Positions 8,040 through 17,147 of a stretch of DNA of 44,029 bases are shown one piece after another. The DNA comes from Clostridia bacterium. GTDB lineage: Bacteria; Bacillota; Clostridia; Oscillospirales; CAG-272. Under the pieces are notes generated by a model that ran no database searches, was not told the origin of the DNA, and saw only the letters and a program-made list of their open reading frames with translations. Each line of letters starts with the position of its first letter. Position 1 is the first letter of the stretch. A program made the translations under genes and the position numbers. Location: positions 1 to 44,029 of the forward strand of contig JAGBCA010000011.1 in NCBI GenBank assembly GCA_017938205.1, in the 5' to 3' direction.

Positions 8040-8420
8040 ATGTACGCACGAAGCTATGAAAAAAACGCGTTTGAGGAGGAGGTACAGCGCACGCTTCCGA
8101 GCGGCTACAGCGGTGTTGCCTTTGAAAGCGAGGCGGCAGAGCCGCCGCAGCAGGACGATATTGTGCTGCGCAGAGAGGAAAGCGTTCCCACGGCACAGGA
8201 AGCAACCGAGGCAGGGGGCTTTTCTTCCCTGCTTACGCGCATTCCCTTTTTACAAAGGATCAAGCTTCCCTTTTGGGAAAAATTTTCCATCGGCAGCTGG
8301 TTTTCCGACACGGAGGATCTTCTCCTCCTGGGGCTCGCGCTCCTGCTGCTCCTATCGAAGGAGGGCGATCCGCTCTGCGCCGTAGCGGTGCTGATCCTGT
8401 TTTTCTCGGGAAAGGACTGA
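8040..8420 (+). CDS. Small protein with C-terminal membrane segment, third of a trio
   Basis: 126 aa from the ATG at 8040 (MYARSYEKNAF), supported by GGAAGGGGG just upstream and by the 2-base gap from the previous stop; an earlier in-frame ATG lies inside the preceding gene. Residues 1-90 are polar. The last 35 residues are strongly hydrophobic (LLLLGLALLLLLSKEGD then AVAVLILFF), forming one or two short membrane helices with a charged turn. No known family is recognised. The trio ends 6 bases before the convergent polC stop with no evident terminator, so the transcript may run into the antisense of polC. Confidence 0.75.
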   Translation: MYARSYEKNAFEEEVQRTLPSGYSGVAFESEAAEPPQQDDIVLRREESVPTAQEATEAGGFSSLLTRIPFLQRIKLPFWEKFSIGSWFSDTEDLLLLGLALLLLLSKEGDPLCAVAVLILFFSGKD

Positions 8421-8426
8421 AAGTAC

Positions 8427-11400
8427 TTAGAACATAGAAAATTGGTTGGTTTCCGTCAGCCCATCCAGAACGCGGTTACGGCGAAGGATCTCAACCACCG
8501 TTTTGGAAATGCCCGTGCGGCGGCGCAGATCCTCAACGGAATAGATCTCAAAGTTTTCTCTTGCCTCGATGATCTTATCCGCGGCGGTATCGCCGAGACC
8601 GGGCAAGGAATTGAAGGGCATACGGATCTTGCCGTTTTCGGGCAGGAAGGCCGTGGCATCCGAGCGGCGCAGATCGACGCTTAAGAACTGCACGCCGCGC
8701 GCAAGCGCTTCGCGCACGAGCTGGAGGGTGGTGAGCATTTCATTGTCCTTCTGCGTTGCCTCCTGCCCCTTTTCCTCAAGCTCCTTGATGGTTTCGTTGA
8801 CCTTGCGCAGGCCGCCGCCCACGATCTCGGCATCAAAGCCGCCGGGCGCAACGGTGAGGAATGCGGCGTAGAACTCCATCGGATAGTAGATTTTATACCA
8901 GCAAAGGCGGATCGCGGACATTACGTAGGCCGCGGCGTGCGCCTTCGGGAACATATATTTGATCTTTTTGCAGGAGGCGATGTACCAATCCGGCACGTCG
9001 TGCTCGCGCATGGTCTGCTCGTATTCGGGCTTTAGACCCTTACCCTTTCGCACGTCCTCCATGATCTTGAAGGAGATCGAATCCTCAATGTCGTGGCGCA
9101 GAAGGTAGAGCATGATACCGTCTCGCGTTCCCACGACCTCGGAAATGGTGCAGGTACCTGCTTTGATCAGATCCTGCGCGTTGCCGAGCCAAACGTCCGT
9201 GCCGTGCGTCAGTCCCGAGATCTGCAAAAGGTCCGCAAAGGTCTTGGGCTTTGCATCCAAAAGCACCTGCTGGATGAAGCGCGTGCCCATCTCGGGAATG
9301 CCGTACGTTCCGAGCTGACAGCCGCCGAGATCCTCCGGCGTGATGCCGAGGGGGGCGGTGCTTGCAAAGAGCTCGTACACGCTCTTATCGTTCATCTTCA
9401 CGTCGAGAACGCTGGTGTTCGTGTATTTTTCGAGCATCTTATACTTGGTTGGCATATCGTGTCCAAGCTCGTCCAGCTTCAGTATCGTATCGTGCAGATA
9501 GGAGAACTGGAAGTGCGTGGTGATGATGTCGGAATTGGGGTCGTCCGCCGGGTGCTGTACGGGAGAGAAATCGTAAATATCGTATTCCTGCGGCACAACG
9601 ATGATACCGCCGGGATGCTGACCCGTGGTGCGCTTGATACCCACCATCTGCGTGACCATATAGCCGATCTGCGCCTTGGGGATCTTGATGCGGCGCTCCT
9701 CGAGATATTTATTGATATAGCCCCATGCGGTCTTATCTGCCAGAGTACCGATCGTTCCCGCGCGGAACACCTGTCCCGAGCCGAAGAGCTCCTCCGTGTA
9801 CTTATGCACCTTACCCTGCACGTCACCCGAGAAGTTCAGGTCAATATCGGGAGATTTATCACCGTAGAAGCCGAGGAAGGTCTCGAAGGGAATATCGTGA
9901 CCGTCCATGATCAGATCCTCGCCGCACCTCGGGCACTTGGCATCGGGCAAATCAAAGCCCGAGCCGATCTTGCCATCCGTGAAAAACTCGGTGTATTTAC
10001 ACTTCGGACAGCGATAATGCGGCGGCAGGGGATTTACCTCCGAGATGCCCGACATTGTGGCAACGAAGGAGGAGCCGACCGAGCCGCGCGAGCCGACCTG
10101 GTAGCCGAGGCTTTCGGAATAGGCAACGAGCTTTACGGCGATCATATACAACACGGCAAAGCCGTTTTTGATGATGGAATCCAGCTCCTTTGTCAGACGC
10201 TTGGAAACAAGCTCCGGCACGGGATCTCCGTACCATTCTTTGGCTCTTTGCCAACAAGAGTTTACAAGATCCTCCTTTGCGCCAGGAAGATCGGGCTCGT
10301 AACGGCCTTCGGGGATAGGACGGATCTTCTCGATCATATCCGCGATCTTGTTCGGATTTTCGATCACGACCTCCTCGGCGACCTCACGTCCGAGATACAT
10401 AAATTCCTCCAGCATCTCATCGGTGGTACGAAGGTAAATGCCGGTATCCTTATCCGCATCGGAGAACTTCTGCCCTGCAAGCAGGATCTTACGGTACAGC
10501 TCGTCCTCCTTATTCATAAAGTGCGCATCACAGGTGGCGCAGACGGGCTTGCCGAGCTTTTTACCAAGATCAACGATCTGGCGGTTGATGTCCTTCAGCG
10601 CCTCCTCGCTTGCCACCTTTCCCTCTTCTACGAGGAAGCGGTTGTTGCACAGGGGCTGGATCTCCAGATAATCGTAAAATGCGGCGATCTCTTCAATATC
10701 CTGGGTGCTTCTTCCGTCGAGGATCGCTTTATAAAGCTCGCCCGCCTCACAGGCCGAGCCGATGATCAGGCCGTCTCTGTGCTGCTCGATCACGGATTTC
10801 GGCATACGCGGAAAACGCTTGAAATAATCGAGATAGCCGTAGGAGACAAGCTTATAGAGATTTTTGAGGCCTTCCTTGTTTTTCGCAAAAATGATGATAT
10901 GATGGGTGGGGAGCTTCTTCGGATCGGTGCGCTCGCTCATAGCCTCCGTCATACGCTCAAAGGTGTCGATCCCCTCCTCGCCGAGGCGCTTTTGCATCAC
11001 GAAGAAGATGTGCGCCAAGATCTTCGCATCGTCCGATGCGCGGTGGTGATGGAAGTCCTCTAACTGATAGTGCTTGGCGATCGTATCGAGCTTATGGTTT
11101 TTCAGCTCGGGGTTGACGTATTTTGAAAGTCCGACCGTATCAAGGAAGGTGTTATCAAACGGCATTCCCTGCCGCTCGGCGGCAACGCGGATAAAGCCTA
11201 CGTCAAAGTTTGCGTTGTGCGCAATCAGAAGGCGGTCGCCGGCGAAGGCAAAAAACTGCTCCAGCGCTTCCCTCTCCTTTGGTGCGCCCTTGACCATTTC
11301 GTTCGTGATCGAGGTCAGCTGCGTGATCTCCTCGGGGATCTCGCACTCGGGATCGACGAAAATATCCATTTCGTCCACGACCTCGCCCGCACGGATCAGA

Positions 11401-12848
11401 ACCGCGCCGATCTCAATGATGCGGCAGGTGCGGTTGGAAAGACCCGTGGTCTCGATATCGAATACTACCATCTCGTCGTCAAAGGCGGGATAGCGGCTGC
11501 CGAACACGCAACGCGCGGTATCGTTGACGAAGTAGCCCTCAATACCGTAGAGCACCTTGAAATCCTCGGCCTTGGACTTCTCCAATGCAAGCATCATTTC
11601 GGGAAAGGCCTGCACGTTTCCGTGATCCGTGATCGCGATGGCCTTATGCCCCCAGCGAATGGCGGTATTGACGATCTGCGCCGGCGTCATGATCGCATCC
11701 ATCTGCGACATATTGGAGTGCAGATGCAGCTCCACGCGCTTTTTCTCGGCGTTGTCCATACGCGAAAGCGTTTTGATCTTCATGATGGCCTTGGGGTTGA
11801 CGATCAGCTCTCCGTCAAACTTATCCACCATCACGCGGCCCATGACCGCAACCGGGATATGACCGCCCTTGAGCCCCTTTTCAAGCCCCTTGGCAAAGCC
11901 GAGCTCCTCGGCGGCGAAATTCTTTTTTATGTAAATGCCGCCCGCACCGTCCGAGATGCCGATCATCACGTTGGCACGGTCGCCTGCGCGGTTTTCCTTG
12001 ATCGTTACCTCAAACACCGAGCCGAGCAAAATGGTGGCACCCGATCTTGCGCTCCCTGCCTCGGCAATGGGCGTTGGCTCGCTGATCTCAAAGGGATCGC
12101 CGAAGATCGCCTCCGCGCCCTCGCACTCATAGGTCGTTGCGCCCATGAGATAACGGGTTGCCGTTAAGGTCTCGGCATTATGGAGCGCGGCGGAAATGCC
12201 TGCACGCTTTTCAAAATCGTAATGCGGATCGGCGGCACGTGCGGCCTCCTCACGCTCTCTTGCCATCGTTTCGCGCTGCTGTCTTGCCTGCTCAATGCTC
12301 TGCCGCTCGGCCTCTGCCAAAATTCTTTGGCGGTTCTGCTCTCTTTTCTGCTCCGCGGCGCGTGCCGCGCCCTCCGAGGAGGATATCACGAAGCGGCGGT
12401 GCACGCCGTAGCGGCTTTCAAGAATGCGAGAAAGGATGCTCTCCGTATCCGCGTTTTTGACGAAATTCACGCCACCCTCGAAGAAGGGGATGGTGATCTC
12501 CACGGTCTCACCGTCATCATCGTAGGTTGCGTTATGGAAAAAGCCGTGCGTGACTGCGCCGCTCATCGCCGCCTCGGTTGCAATCTCCGCCATGCGGGAA
12601 AGATCAAAAAGTGCGGGCGGGAAATGCGGAAAAATGCGGAAGGACGCCACCGCATACAGCGTGCAGCATTCGTCCGCAACCTCGTATATGGTTTCCGCAT
12701 CGATCCATCGCTCGGAGACGATCTCGACTTCGATGCGGCCGTTTTCCTTGTCATAGCGCAGGGTGCTTACCCGCGCATTTTCAAGCGCATCCAGCTTTTC
12801 GGGGGCAGGATGGTATCTTGAAAAAACCTCAAAAAAGCCTTTTTCCAT
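8427..12848 (-). CDS. polC: DNA polymerase III PolC-type alpha subunit
   Basis: 1473 aa, close to the roughly 1440 aa of other Firmicutes PolC proteins. Order of parts: N-terminal domain (1-210), OB fold (about 215-340), PHP domain starting near residue 373 (ELHLHSNMSQMDA), a DEDD-type proofreading exonuclease inserted in the PHP domain (VFDIETTGLS, about 460), a CPKC...CPRC zinc motif near 945, then the polymerase core with the acidic motif PDIDLNFSGD near 998, and helix-hairpin-helix motifs at the C terminus. It is the main replicative polymerase and works with the beta clamp. It is the last gene of the pyrH-polC operon. AAAGGAT lies about 9 bases before the ATG. The upstream gap contains a hairpin whose poly-T faces the other strand. 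Confidence 0.98.
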   Translation of the reverse strand: MEKGFFEVFSRYHPAPEKLDALENARVSTLRYDKENGRIEVEIVSERWIDAETIYEVADECCTLYAVASFRIFPHFPPALFDLSRMAEIATEAAMSGAVTHGFFHNATYDDDGETVEITIPFFEGGVNFVKNADTESILSRILESRYGVHRRFVISSSEGAARAAEQKREQNRQRILAEAERQSIEQARQQRETMAREREEAARAADPHYDFEKRAGISAALHNAETLTATRYLMGATTYECEGAEAIFGDPFEISEPTPIAEAGSARSGATILLGSVFEVTIKENRAGDRANVMIGISDGAGGIYIKKNFAAEELGFAKGLEKGLKGGHIPVAVMGRVMVDKFDGELIVNPKAIMKIKTLSRMDNAEKKRVELHLHSNMSQMDAIMTPAQIVNTAIRWGHKAIAITDHGNVQAFPEMMLALEKSKAEDFKVLYGIEGYFVNDTARCVFGSRYPAFDDEMVVFDIETTGLSNRTCRIIEIGAVLIRAGEVVDEMDIFVDPECEIPEEITQLTSITNEMVKGAPKEREALEQFFAFAGDRLLIAHNANFDVGFIRVAAERQGMPFDNTFLDTVGLSKYVNPELKNHKLDTIAKHYQLEDFHHHRASDDAKILAHIFFVMQKRLGEEGIDTFERMTEAMSERTDPKKLPTHHIIIFAKNKEGLKNLYKLVSYGYLDYFKRFPRMPKSVIEQHRDGLIIGSACEAGELYKAILDGRSTQDIEEIAAFYDYLEIQPLCNNRFLVEEGKVASEEALKDINRQIVDLGKKLGKPVCATCDAHFMNKEDELYRKILLAGQKFSDADKDTGIYLRTTDEMLEEFMYLGREVAEEVVIENPNKIADMIEKIRPIPEGRYEPDLPGAKEDLVNSCWQRAKEWYGDPVPELVSKRLTKELDSIIKNGFAVLYMIAVKLVAYSESLGYQVGSRGSVGSSFVATMSGISEVNPLPPHYRCPKCKYTEFFTDGKIGSGFDLPDAKCPRCGEDLIMDGHDIPFETFLGFYGDKSPDIDLNFSGDVQGKVHKYTEELFGSGQVFRAGTIGTLADKTAWGYINKYLEERRIKIPKAQIGYMVTQMVGIKRTTGQHPGGIIVVPQEYDIYDFSPVQHPADDPNSDIITTHFQFSYLHDTILKLDELGHDMPTKYKMLEKYTNTSVLDVKMNDKSVYELFASTAPLGITPEDLGGCQLGTYGIPEMGTRFIQQVLLDAKPKTFADLLQISGLTHGTDVWLGNAQDLIKAGTCTISEVVGTRDGIMLYLLRHDIEDSISFKIMEDVRKGKGLKPEYEQTMREHDVPDWYIASCKKIKYMFPKAHAAAYVMSAIRLCWYKIYYPMEFYAAFLTVAPGGFDAEIVGGGLRKVNETIKELEEKGQEATQKDNEMLTTLQLVREALARGVQFLSVDLRRSDATAFLPENGKIRMPFNSLPGLGDTAADKIIEARENFEIYSVEDLRRRTGISKTVVEILRRNRVLDGLTETNQFSMF

Positions 12849-12866
12849 TCGTTTTTTATCCTTTAT

Positions 12867-12890
12867 CGGGGAAAACCTCCCCGTTTTTTT
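12867..12890 (+). terminator. Plus-strand terminator inside the minus-strand operon
   Basis: CGGGGA (12867-12872) pairs with TCCCCG (12878-12883), followed by seven T (12884-12890) on the plus strand. Both flanking genes, ispG and polC, are on the minus strand. Read that way, the hairpin has no U tract and would not stop the operon transcript. It would stop antisense transcription coming from the polC side. Confidence 0.55.
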
Positions 12891-12891
12891 C

Positions 12892-13968
12892 TTATAAATT
12901 CTTGATCTCTGCGATCAGGGCATCCAACGCCTCGCTCTCGGGGAGCTTGCGAAGGATCTCGCCCTTTTTGAAAAGCAGAGCCTCACCCTTGCCGCCCGCG
13001 ATACCAACATCCGCTTCCTTAGCCTCGCCCGGTCCGTTGACAACACAACCCATCAGCGCGACCTTGACAGGCTTTGAAAGCAAGCCCTCTTCCTTGGCGC
13101 GCGCCTTGAAGGCACGGCAGAGCGCGATCAGGTCGATCTGCGTGCGGCCACAGGTGGGGCAGGACACAATGTCCATGCCCGGCTCCTTTGCAAGATCGAG
13201 AGAAGCGAGGATGCCCCTCGCCGCCGAGATCTCCTCCACGGGATCGTCCGTCAATGAAACGCGCACCGTATCTCCGATGCCCTCGGCAAGCAAAGTACCG
13301 ATGCCAACGGCGCTTTTGATCAGCGCCGCATCTCCGCCGCCTGCCTCGGTCACGCCGAGATGGAGCGGATAATCGGTTTCTTTCGCAAGAATGCGGTTGG
13401 CCTCGATCATCGTTCGCACATCAGAGGCCTTCACCGAGATCAAAATATTTTTATAGGAAAGCTCCTCCAAAAACGCCGCATGATACAAGGCGCTTTCCGC
13501 AAGCGCCTCTGCGGTGGGAGAGCCGTATTTTTCAAGAATATGCTTTTCAAGCGAGCCTGAATTGACACCGATACGGATCGGGATCTGCCGCTCACGACAG
13601 GCATCCACCACGGCGCGGATCCTTTCCTTATCCCCGATATTGCCGGGATTGATGCGGATCTTGTCCGCACCTGCCTCGATCGAGGCAAGGGCAAGGCGGT
13701 AATCAAAATGAATGTCCGCAACCAGAGGCATCCCGACACCTGCCGCCTTTACGGCAGAAAACACCTCGGCCGCCTTCATATCCGGCACGGTCAGCCGCAA
13801 GATCTCACAGCCTGCGGCCTTCAGAGCGCGCGCCTGCGCAAGTGTTTTTTCAAGATCGTGCGGATCGGTATTTGCCATCGATTGGATGGGAATGGGATGC
13901 TCGCCGCCGATGGGAATATCTCCCACGCGTACCACGCGGGATGAGCGGCGCTTGATCGCTTGCTTCAT
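12892..13968 (-). CDS. ispG: 4-hydroxy-3-methylbut-2-en-1-yl diphosphate synthase
   Basis: 358 aa from the ATG at 13968, preferred because AAAGGAG lies 5 bases before it; an in-frame ATG at 13983 touches the rseP stop but has no site of its own. IspG (GcpE) converts 2-C-methyl-D-erythritol 2,4-cyclodiphosphate to HMBPP with a [4Fe-4S] cluster, the penultimate step of the MEP isoprenoid pathway. Seen are the N-terminal TIM-barrel signature IPIQSMANTDPHD and the cluster cysteines in SCPTCGRTQIDL and MGCVVNGPGE. The length fits the short bacterial form. It shares the operon with dxr (same pathway) and uppS (pathway user). Confidence 0.97.
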   Translation of the reverse strand: MKQAIKRRSSRVVRVGDIPIGGEHPIPIQSMANTDPHDLEKTLAQARALKAAGCEILRLTVPDMKAAEVFSAVKAAGVGMPLVADIHFDYRLALASIEAGADKIRINPGNIGDKERIRAVVDACRERQIPIRIGVNSGSLEKHILEKYGSPTAEALAESALYHAAFLEELSYKNILISVKASDVRTMIEANRILAKETDYPLHLGVTEAGGGDAALIKSAVGIGTLLAEGIGDTVRVSLTDDPVEEISAARGILASLDLAKEPGMDIVSCPTCGRTQIDLIALCRAFKARAKEEGLLSKPVKVALMGCVVNGPGEAKEADVGIAGGKGEALLFKKGEILRKLPESEALDALIAEIKNL

Positions 13969-13982
13969 AGAAGCTCCTTTCA

Positions 13983-15056
13983 TCAGCGCAAAAGCTGAAA
14001 AACGTCCTTAAACATGATCACCACGGACAGGCCGAGAAGAAGGATCAAGCCAATTCCATGGATCATGCTTTCCACCCTCGGCGGGATCTTTTTTCTCGTG
14101 ATCATCTCGATAAGGAGGCACAAGAGGCGGCCTCCGTCCAATGCGGGAAGCGGCAAAAGATTCATCACACCGAGATTGATGCTGATCAACGCAACGATAT
14201 ACAAAAACGAGGAGAAGCCGAGTCTGGCTGCGTCTCCGATCGCAGAGGAAATGCCAACGGGACCCGAAACCGCCGCAAGCGTGTATCTGCCTGTGATCAG
14301 ATCAAAGATCGATTCCCAGCACATACGCACAATGAGAACGGATTTTTGAAACGCGTGCGAAAGTACCGATCCAAAGGTTTGCTCCACACCAAAGACATAG
14401 AAATCCATCTGCCCGAAGGTCTGCTCCTGCTCCACCGCCGTGGGAAAGACAACGTCGTTTATGGGAAGCGTTTGCTTTTTACCGTCCACCGTTCGCTCAA
14501 CCAAAAGGTCGATGGGCTTATCTCCATGACGCATAATTTCATATTTCAGCTCATCGAGAATGCTGACCTTTTTACCGTACACCTCAAGGATCTTATCCCC
14601 GACCTGCAAGCCGTATTCCTCGGAGGAATGCGTGAGCTGCTCACTCTCGACGAAGCTGTGCACCACGGTGGTGCCGAGCGGCGTTTTTCCTTCGCCCGCG
14701 GAGAGTGAGCAAAGGATCGTCATAGCGAGAAAGCCTGCAAGGATATTGATCGTGGCACCTGCGGCAGTGATGATAAAGCGCTGCCAAGCGGGCTTTTTAT
14801 TAAAGGCATTCGGGTCACTGCTCTCCTCGTCCTCGCCCGCCATCGAAACGAAGCCGCCGATCGGAAGGGCTGCGACCGTATAACGAATGCCGGTCTTCTT
14901 CGAATCGTACCACAAGAGCTTTGGCCCCATACCGATGGAAAACTCCTTGACCGTTACGCCAAAAATGCGGGCAAAAATATAGTGACCAAACTCGTGGATC
15001 AGAATTAAAACTCCAAAGGTAAGAATGGCTAAAAGAATGGTTGTAAAGGTATTCAA
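13983..15056 (-). CDS. rseP: Site-2 zinc metalloprotease RseP/RasP
   Basis: 357 aa integral membrane protease of the M50B family. It cleaves transmembrane substrates such as anti-sigma factors and signal-peptide remnants. The first membrane helix carries the zinc motif HEFGH (21-25). A PDZ domain lies centrally (about 115-200, LQVGDKILEVYGKK). The third metal ligand is in LPALDGGRLL near residue 305, followed by the last helices. Length and order match other Firmicutes RasP proteins. It lies 42 bases downstream of dxr, and its stop adjoins the ispG start region, so it is clearly part of the operon. Confidence 0.96.
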   Translation of the reverse strand: MNTFTTILLAILTFGVLILIHEFGHYIFARIFGVTVKEFSIGMGPKLLWYDSKKTGIRYTVAALPIGGFVSMAGEDEESSDPNAFNKKPAWQRFIITAAGATINILAGFLAMTILCSLSAGEGKTPLGTTVVHSFVESEQLTHSSEEYGLQVGDKILEVYGKKVSILDELKYEIMRHGDKPIDLLVERTVDGKKQTLPINDVVFPTAVEQEQTFGQMDFYVFGVEQTFGSVLSHAFQKSVLIVRMCWESIFDLITGRYTLAAVSGPVGISSAIGDAARLGFSSFLYIVALISINLGVMNLLPLPALDGGRLLCLLIEMITRKKIPPRVESMIHGIGLILLLGLSVVIMFKDVFQLLR

Positions 15057-15098
15057 ACGGTTTTCTCCTAACTATTGTTTACAAAAAAGCGTTTTTTC

Positions 15099-16250
15099 TC
15101 ACTTTTTGATGAGAGCAGAGGCAAGTGCACGCGCTTCCTTATCATAGGCATCAAATGCATCCAACGTGCTTGCACTTTTGGCCTCTTCGAGGGAAAGAAA
15201 GGCTTCCTCCACCACCTCGGCAATACGGTAAAAGGAGATCCTTCCGCCGAGGAAGGCGGCAACGGCCACCTCGTCTGCCGCATTCAGGACCGCGCCCATG
15301 CCGCCGCCCATGGAAACGGCCTTACGCGCAAGGGGCAGAAGCGAAAAAGCGTTCTCGTCCGGACGAAGGAAGGAGAGCGTTCCGACCTTGAAAAGATCAA
15401 GCGGCTCGCAGACCGCCGCCTCGCGTGCCGGATAGTCCACAGCGTATTGCACGCACGCGCGCATATCGGGAACACTCAGCTCGGCGATCACGGTGTTATC
15501 AATATATTCCACAGCGGAATGAATTATACTTTCTCTATGCACAACGACTTCGACGTTTTCGGGTTTCACAGAAAAAAGGTGCACGGCCTCGATCAGCTCA
15601 AAGCCCTTATTCATAAGCGTTGCGCTGTCTACCGTGATCTTCGCGCCCATTTTCCAGGTGGGATGTGCAAGCGTTTGTGCAAGGGTTACGCTACGCAGCT
15701 GCTCTTTGCTATAGCCGAAAAACGGGCCGCCCGAGGCGGTGAGCAAAATGCGCCTGATCTCTTCCCTCTTTCCTGCCTTGAGACACTGGAAAATAGCACA
15801 GTGCTCGCTATCCACCGGCAGGATCTCCGCTCCCGTCTTCCTCGCGCGCTCGGTGACGAGTGTGCCGCCGATGACGAGGCTTTCCTTATTGGCGAGAGCC
15901 AGGCGCTTACCGCGATCCAGCACCGCCAGCGAGGGCGAAAGGCCGCTTTGCCCGAGGATGGCGTTGACCGCCGTATCGTATTCGGAGACGGCAAGCCCCT
16001 CCAAAATCCCCTCGGCGCCGATCAGCACCTTGATATTCGTATCCGCCAGGCGGGCACGGAGATCCTTGCCGGCCTCCTCATCTGCCATGGCGATGCGGGT
16101 AGGACAAAAGCGGCGGGCAAGCTGCTCGGCTCTGCCGGCATTCTTCCCCGCGCTCATATAATCTACGCGATAGCCGCGCGCCTCGGCCACGGAGAGAGCT
16201 TGCTCTCCCACGGAGCCGGTGGCCCCCAGTATCGCAACGGTTTTCTTCAT
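15099..16250 (-). CDS. dxr: 1-deoxy-D-xylulose 5-phosphate reductoisomerase
   Basis: 383 aa, the usual size. It rearranges and reduces DXP to 2-C-methyl-D-erythritol 4-phosphate with NADPH and a divalent metal, the first committed step of the MEP pathway. The NADPH-binding N terminus reads AILGATGSVGEQAL. Substrate and metal residues lie in LVIGGTLV, VDSEHCAIFQCL and the later VDSATLMNKGFE. The C-terminal helical region has NAADEVAVAAF. It lies 20 bases after cdsA. The order uppS-cdsA-dxr-rseP is the classical Firmicutes arrangement, so the assignment is secure. Confidence 0.98.
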   Translation of the reverse strand: MKKTVAILGATGSVGEQALSVAEARGYRVDYMSAGKNAGRAEQLARRFCPTRIAMADEEAGKDLRARLADTNIKVLIGAEGILEGLAVSEYDTAVNAILGQSGLSPSLAVLDRGKRLALANKESLVIGGTLVTERARKTGAEILPVDSEHCAIFQCLKAGKREEIRRILLTASGGPFFGYSKEQLRSVTLAQTLAHPTWKMGAKITVDSATLMNKGFELIEAVHLFSVKPENVEVVVHRESIIHSAVEYIDNTVIAELSVPDMRACVQYAVDYPAREAAVCEPLDLFKVGTLSFLRPDENAFSLLPLARKAVSMGGGMGAVLNAADEVAVAAFLGGRISFYRIAEVVEEAFLSLEEAKSASTLDAFDAYDKEARALASALIKK

Positions 16251-16270
16251 AGAGAAATCCCTTTCGTTTT

Positions 16271-17104
16271 TTAATGGAACGGAGGCAGGATCATGGTGAT
16301 GATCAGCGTTGCCACGCTGACGGCCATGATCGAATCAAAGCGATCCATCACGCCGCCGTGACCCGGGAAAATGTGACTGTAATCCTTGATGCCCGCTTCC
16401 CTCTTGATCAGAGAGGCAAAAAGATCTCCCACCTGCGAGATCACGGGCAAAACGAGGCCGAGCACAGCCAAAACGATATAGTTCGCCTCTGCATCCGTGA
16501 TACGCTCCACCAAGAATCCGTACAGCATGATCAGTGCAAAGGTGCAAACAACGCCGCCGATCGCGCCCTCCACGGTTTTCTTGGGGCTGACCTCCACGAT
16601 GAGCTTGTGCTTTCCGATAAACGTGCCGACGAAGTAGGCAAAGATATCGCAGCCCCACGCCGTAAAAAACACGATCAAAAACTCATAGAAGCCAAAGGGC
16701 AGGTAGCGCAAAAAGCAAAGCGATGAAAAGCCGACCAGAATATAGCTCACCGTTGTATATGTGGAAAAGACCTCCGCAAGGAGCATTTTCCCCTTATGTA
16801 CAACGCAGATGGTGAACAGATACAGCATGTAGATAAAAAGGCCGAGCACCAAAAGCACGAGCCCACGCGTTGGATCTTGCGAGCGCAAAATGAAGTACGG
16901 CGCAAGCGGATAAAAGAGCGCCAAAAGGAAGGAGGGCACGGCAATTTCCGGGCATCTCTCCTTTTTGAACGTCTTTAACATCTCATAGGTTGCCATCAGG
17001 CACAAAAGAGATAAGAATATCGGGTAAACGATATACTGCGAAAACAGAAGAACGGGGATGGCAACTGCGGCCATGCAAAGCCCCGTTATGATTCGAACCT
17101 TCAT
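16271..17104 (-). CDS. cdsA: Phosphatidate cytidylyltransferase
   Basis: 277 aa from the ATG at 17104 (AAAGGA 8 bases upstream); a GTG one codon earlier is possible. It makes CDP-diacylglycerol from phosphatidic acid and CTP, the branch point for all membrane phospholipids. The protein has about eight hydrophobic helices and carries the family signature near the C terminus: SQVGDLFASLIKRE, then KDYSHIFPGHGGVMDRFDS, with the two metal-binding aspartates. It sits in the operon between uppS and dxr. Confidence 0.97.
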   Translation of the reverse strand: MKVRIITGLCMAAVAIPVLLFSQYIVYPIFLSLLCLMATYEMLKTFKKERCPEIAVPSFLLALFYPLAPYFILRSQDPTRGLVLLVLGLFIYMLYLFTICVVHKGKMLLAEVFSTYTTVSYILVGFSSLCFLRYLPFGFYEFLIVFFTAWGCDIFAYFVGTFIGKHKLIVEVSPKKTVEGAIGGVVCTFALIMLYGFLVERITDAEANYIVLAVLGLVLPVISQVGDLFASLIKREAGIKDYSHIFPGHGGVMDRFDSIMAVSVATLIITMILPPFH

Positions 17105-17147
17105 CACGATCTTCCTTTAAAAATCTTGTAATCGAACGATCGGAGGA

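Noticed and set aside
9093-11063. Long plus-strand open frame (656 codons) opposite polC
   Set aside because: It is a mirror of PolC codon bias in the antisense frame. The peptide has no domain, no ribosome site precedes it, and PolC on the other strand is certain.
15075-16274. Long plus-strand open frame (399 codons) opposite dxr
   Set aside because: Antisense shadow of an intact, well-known gene. No promoter or domain.
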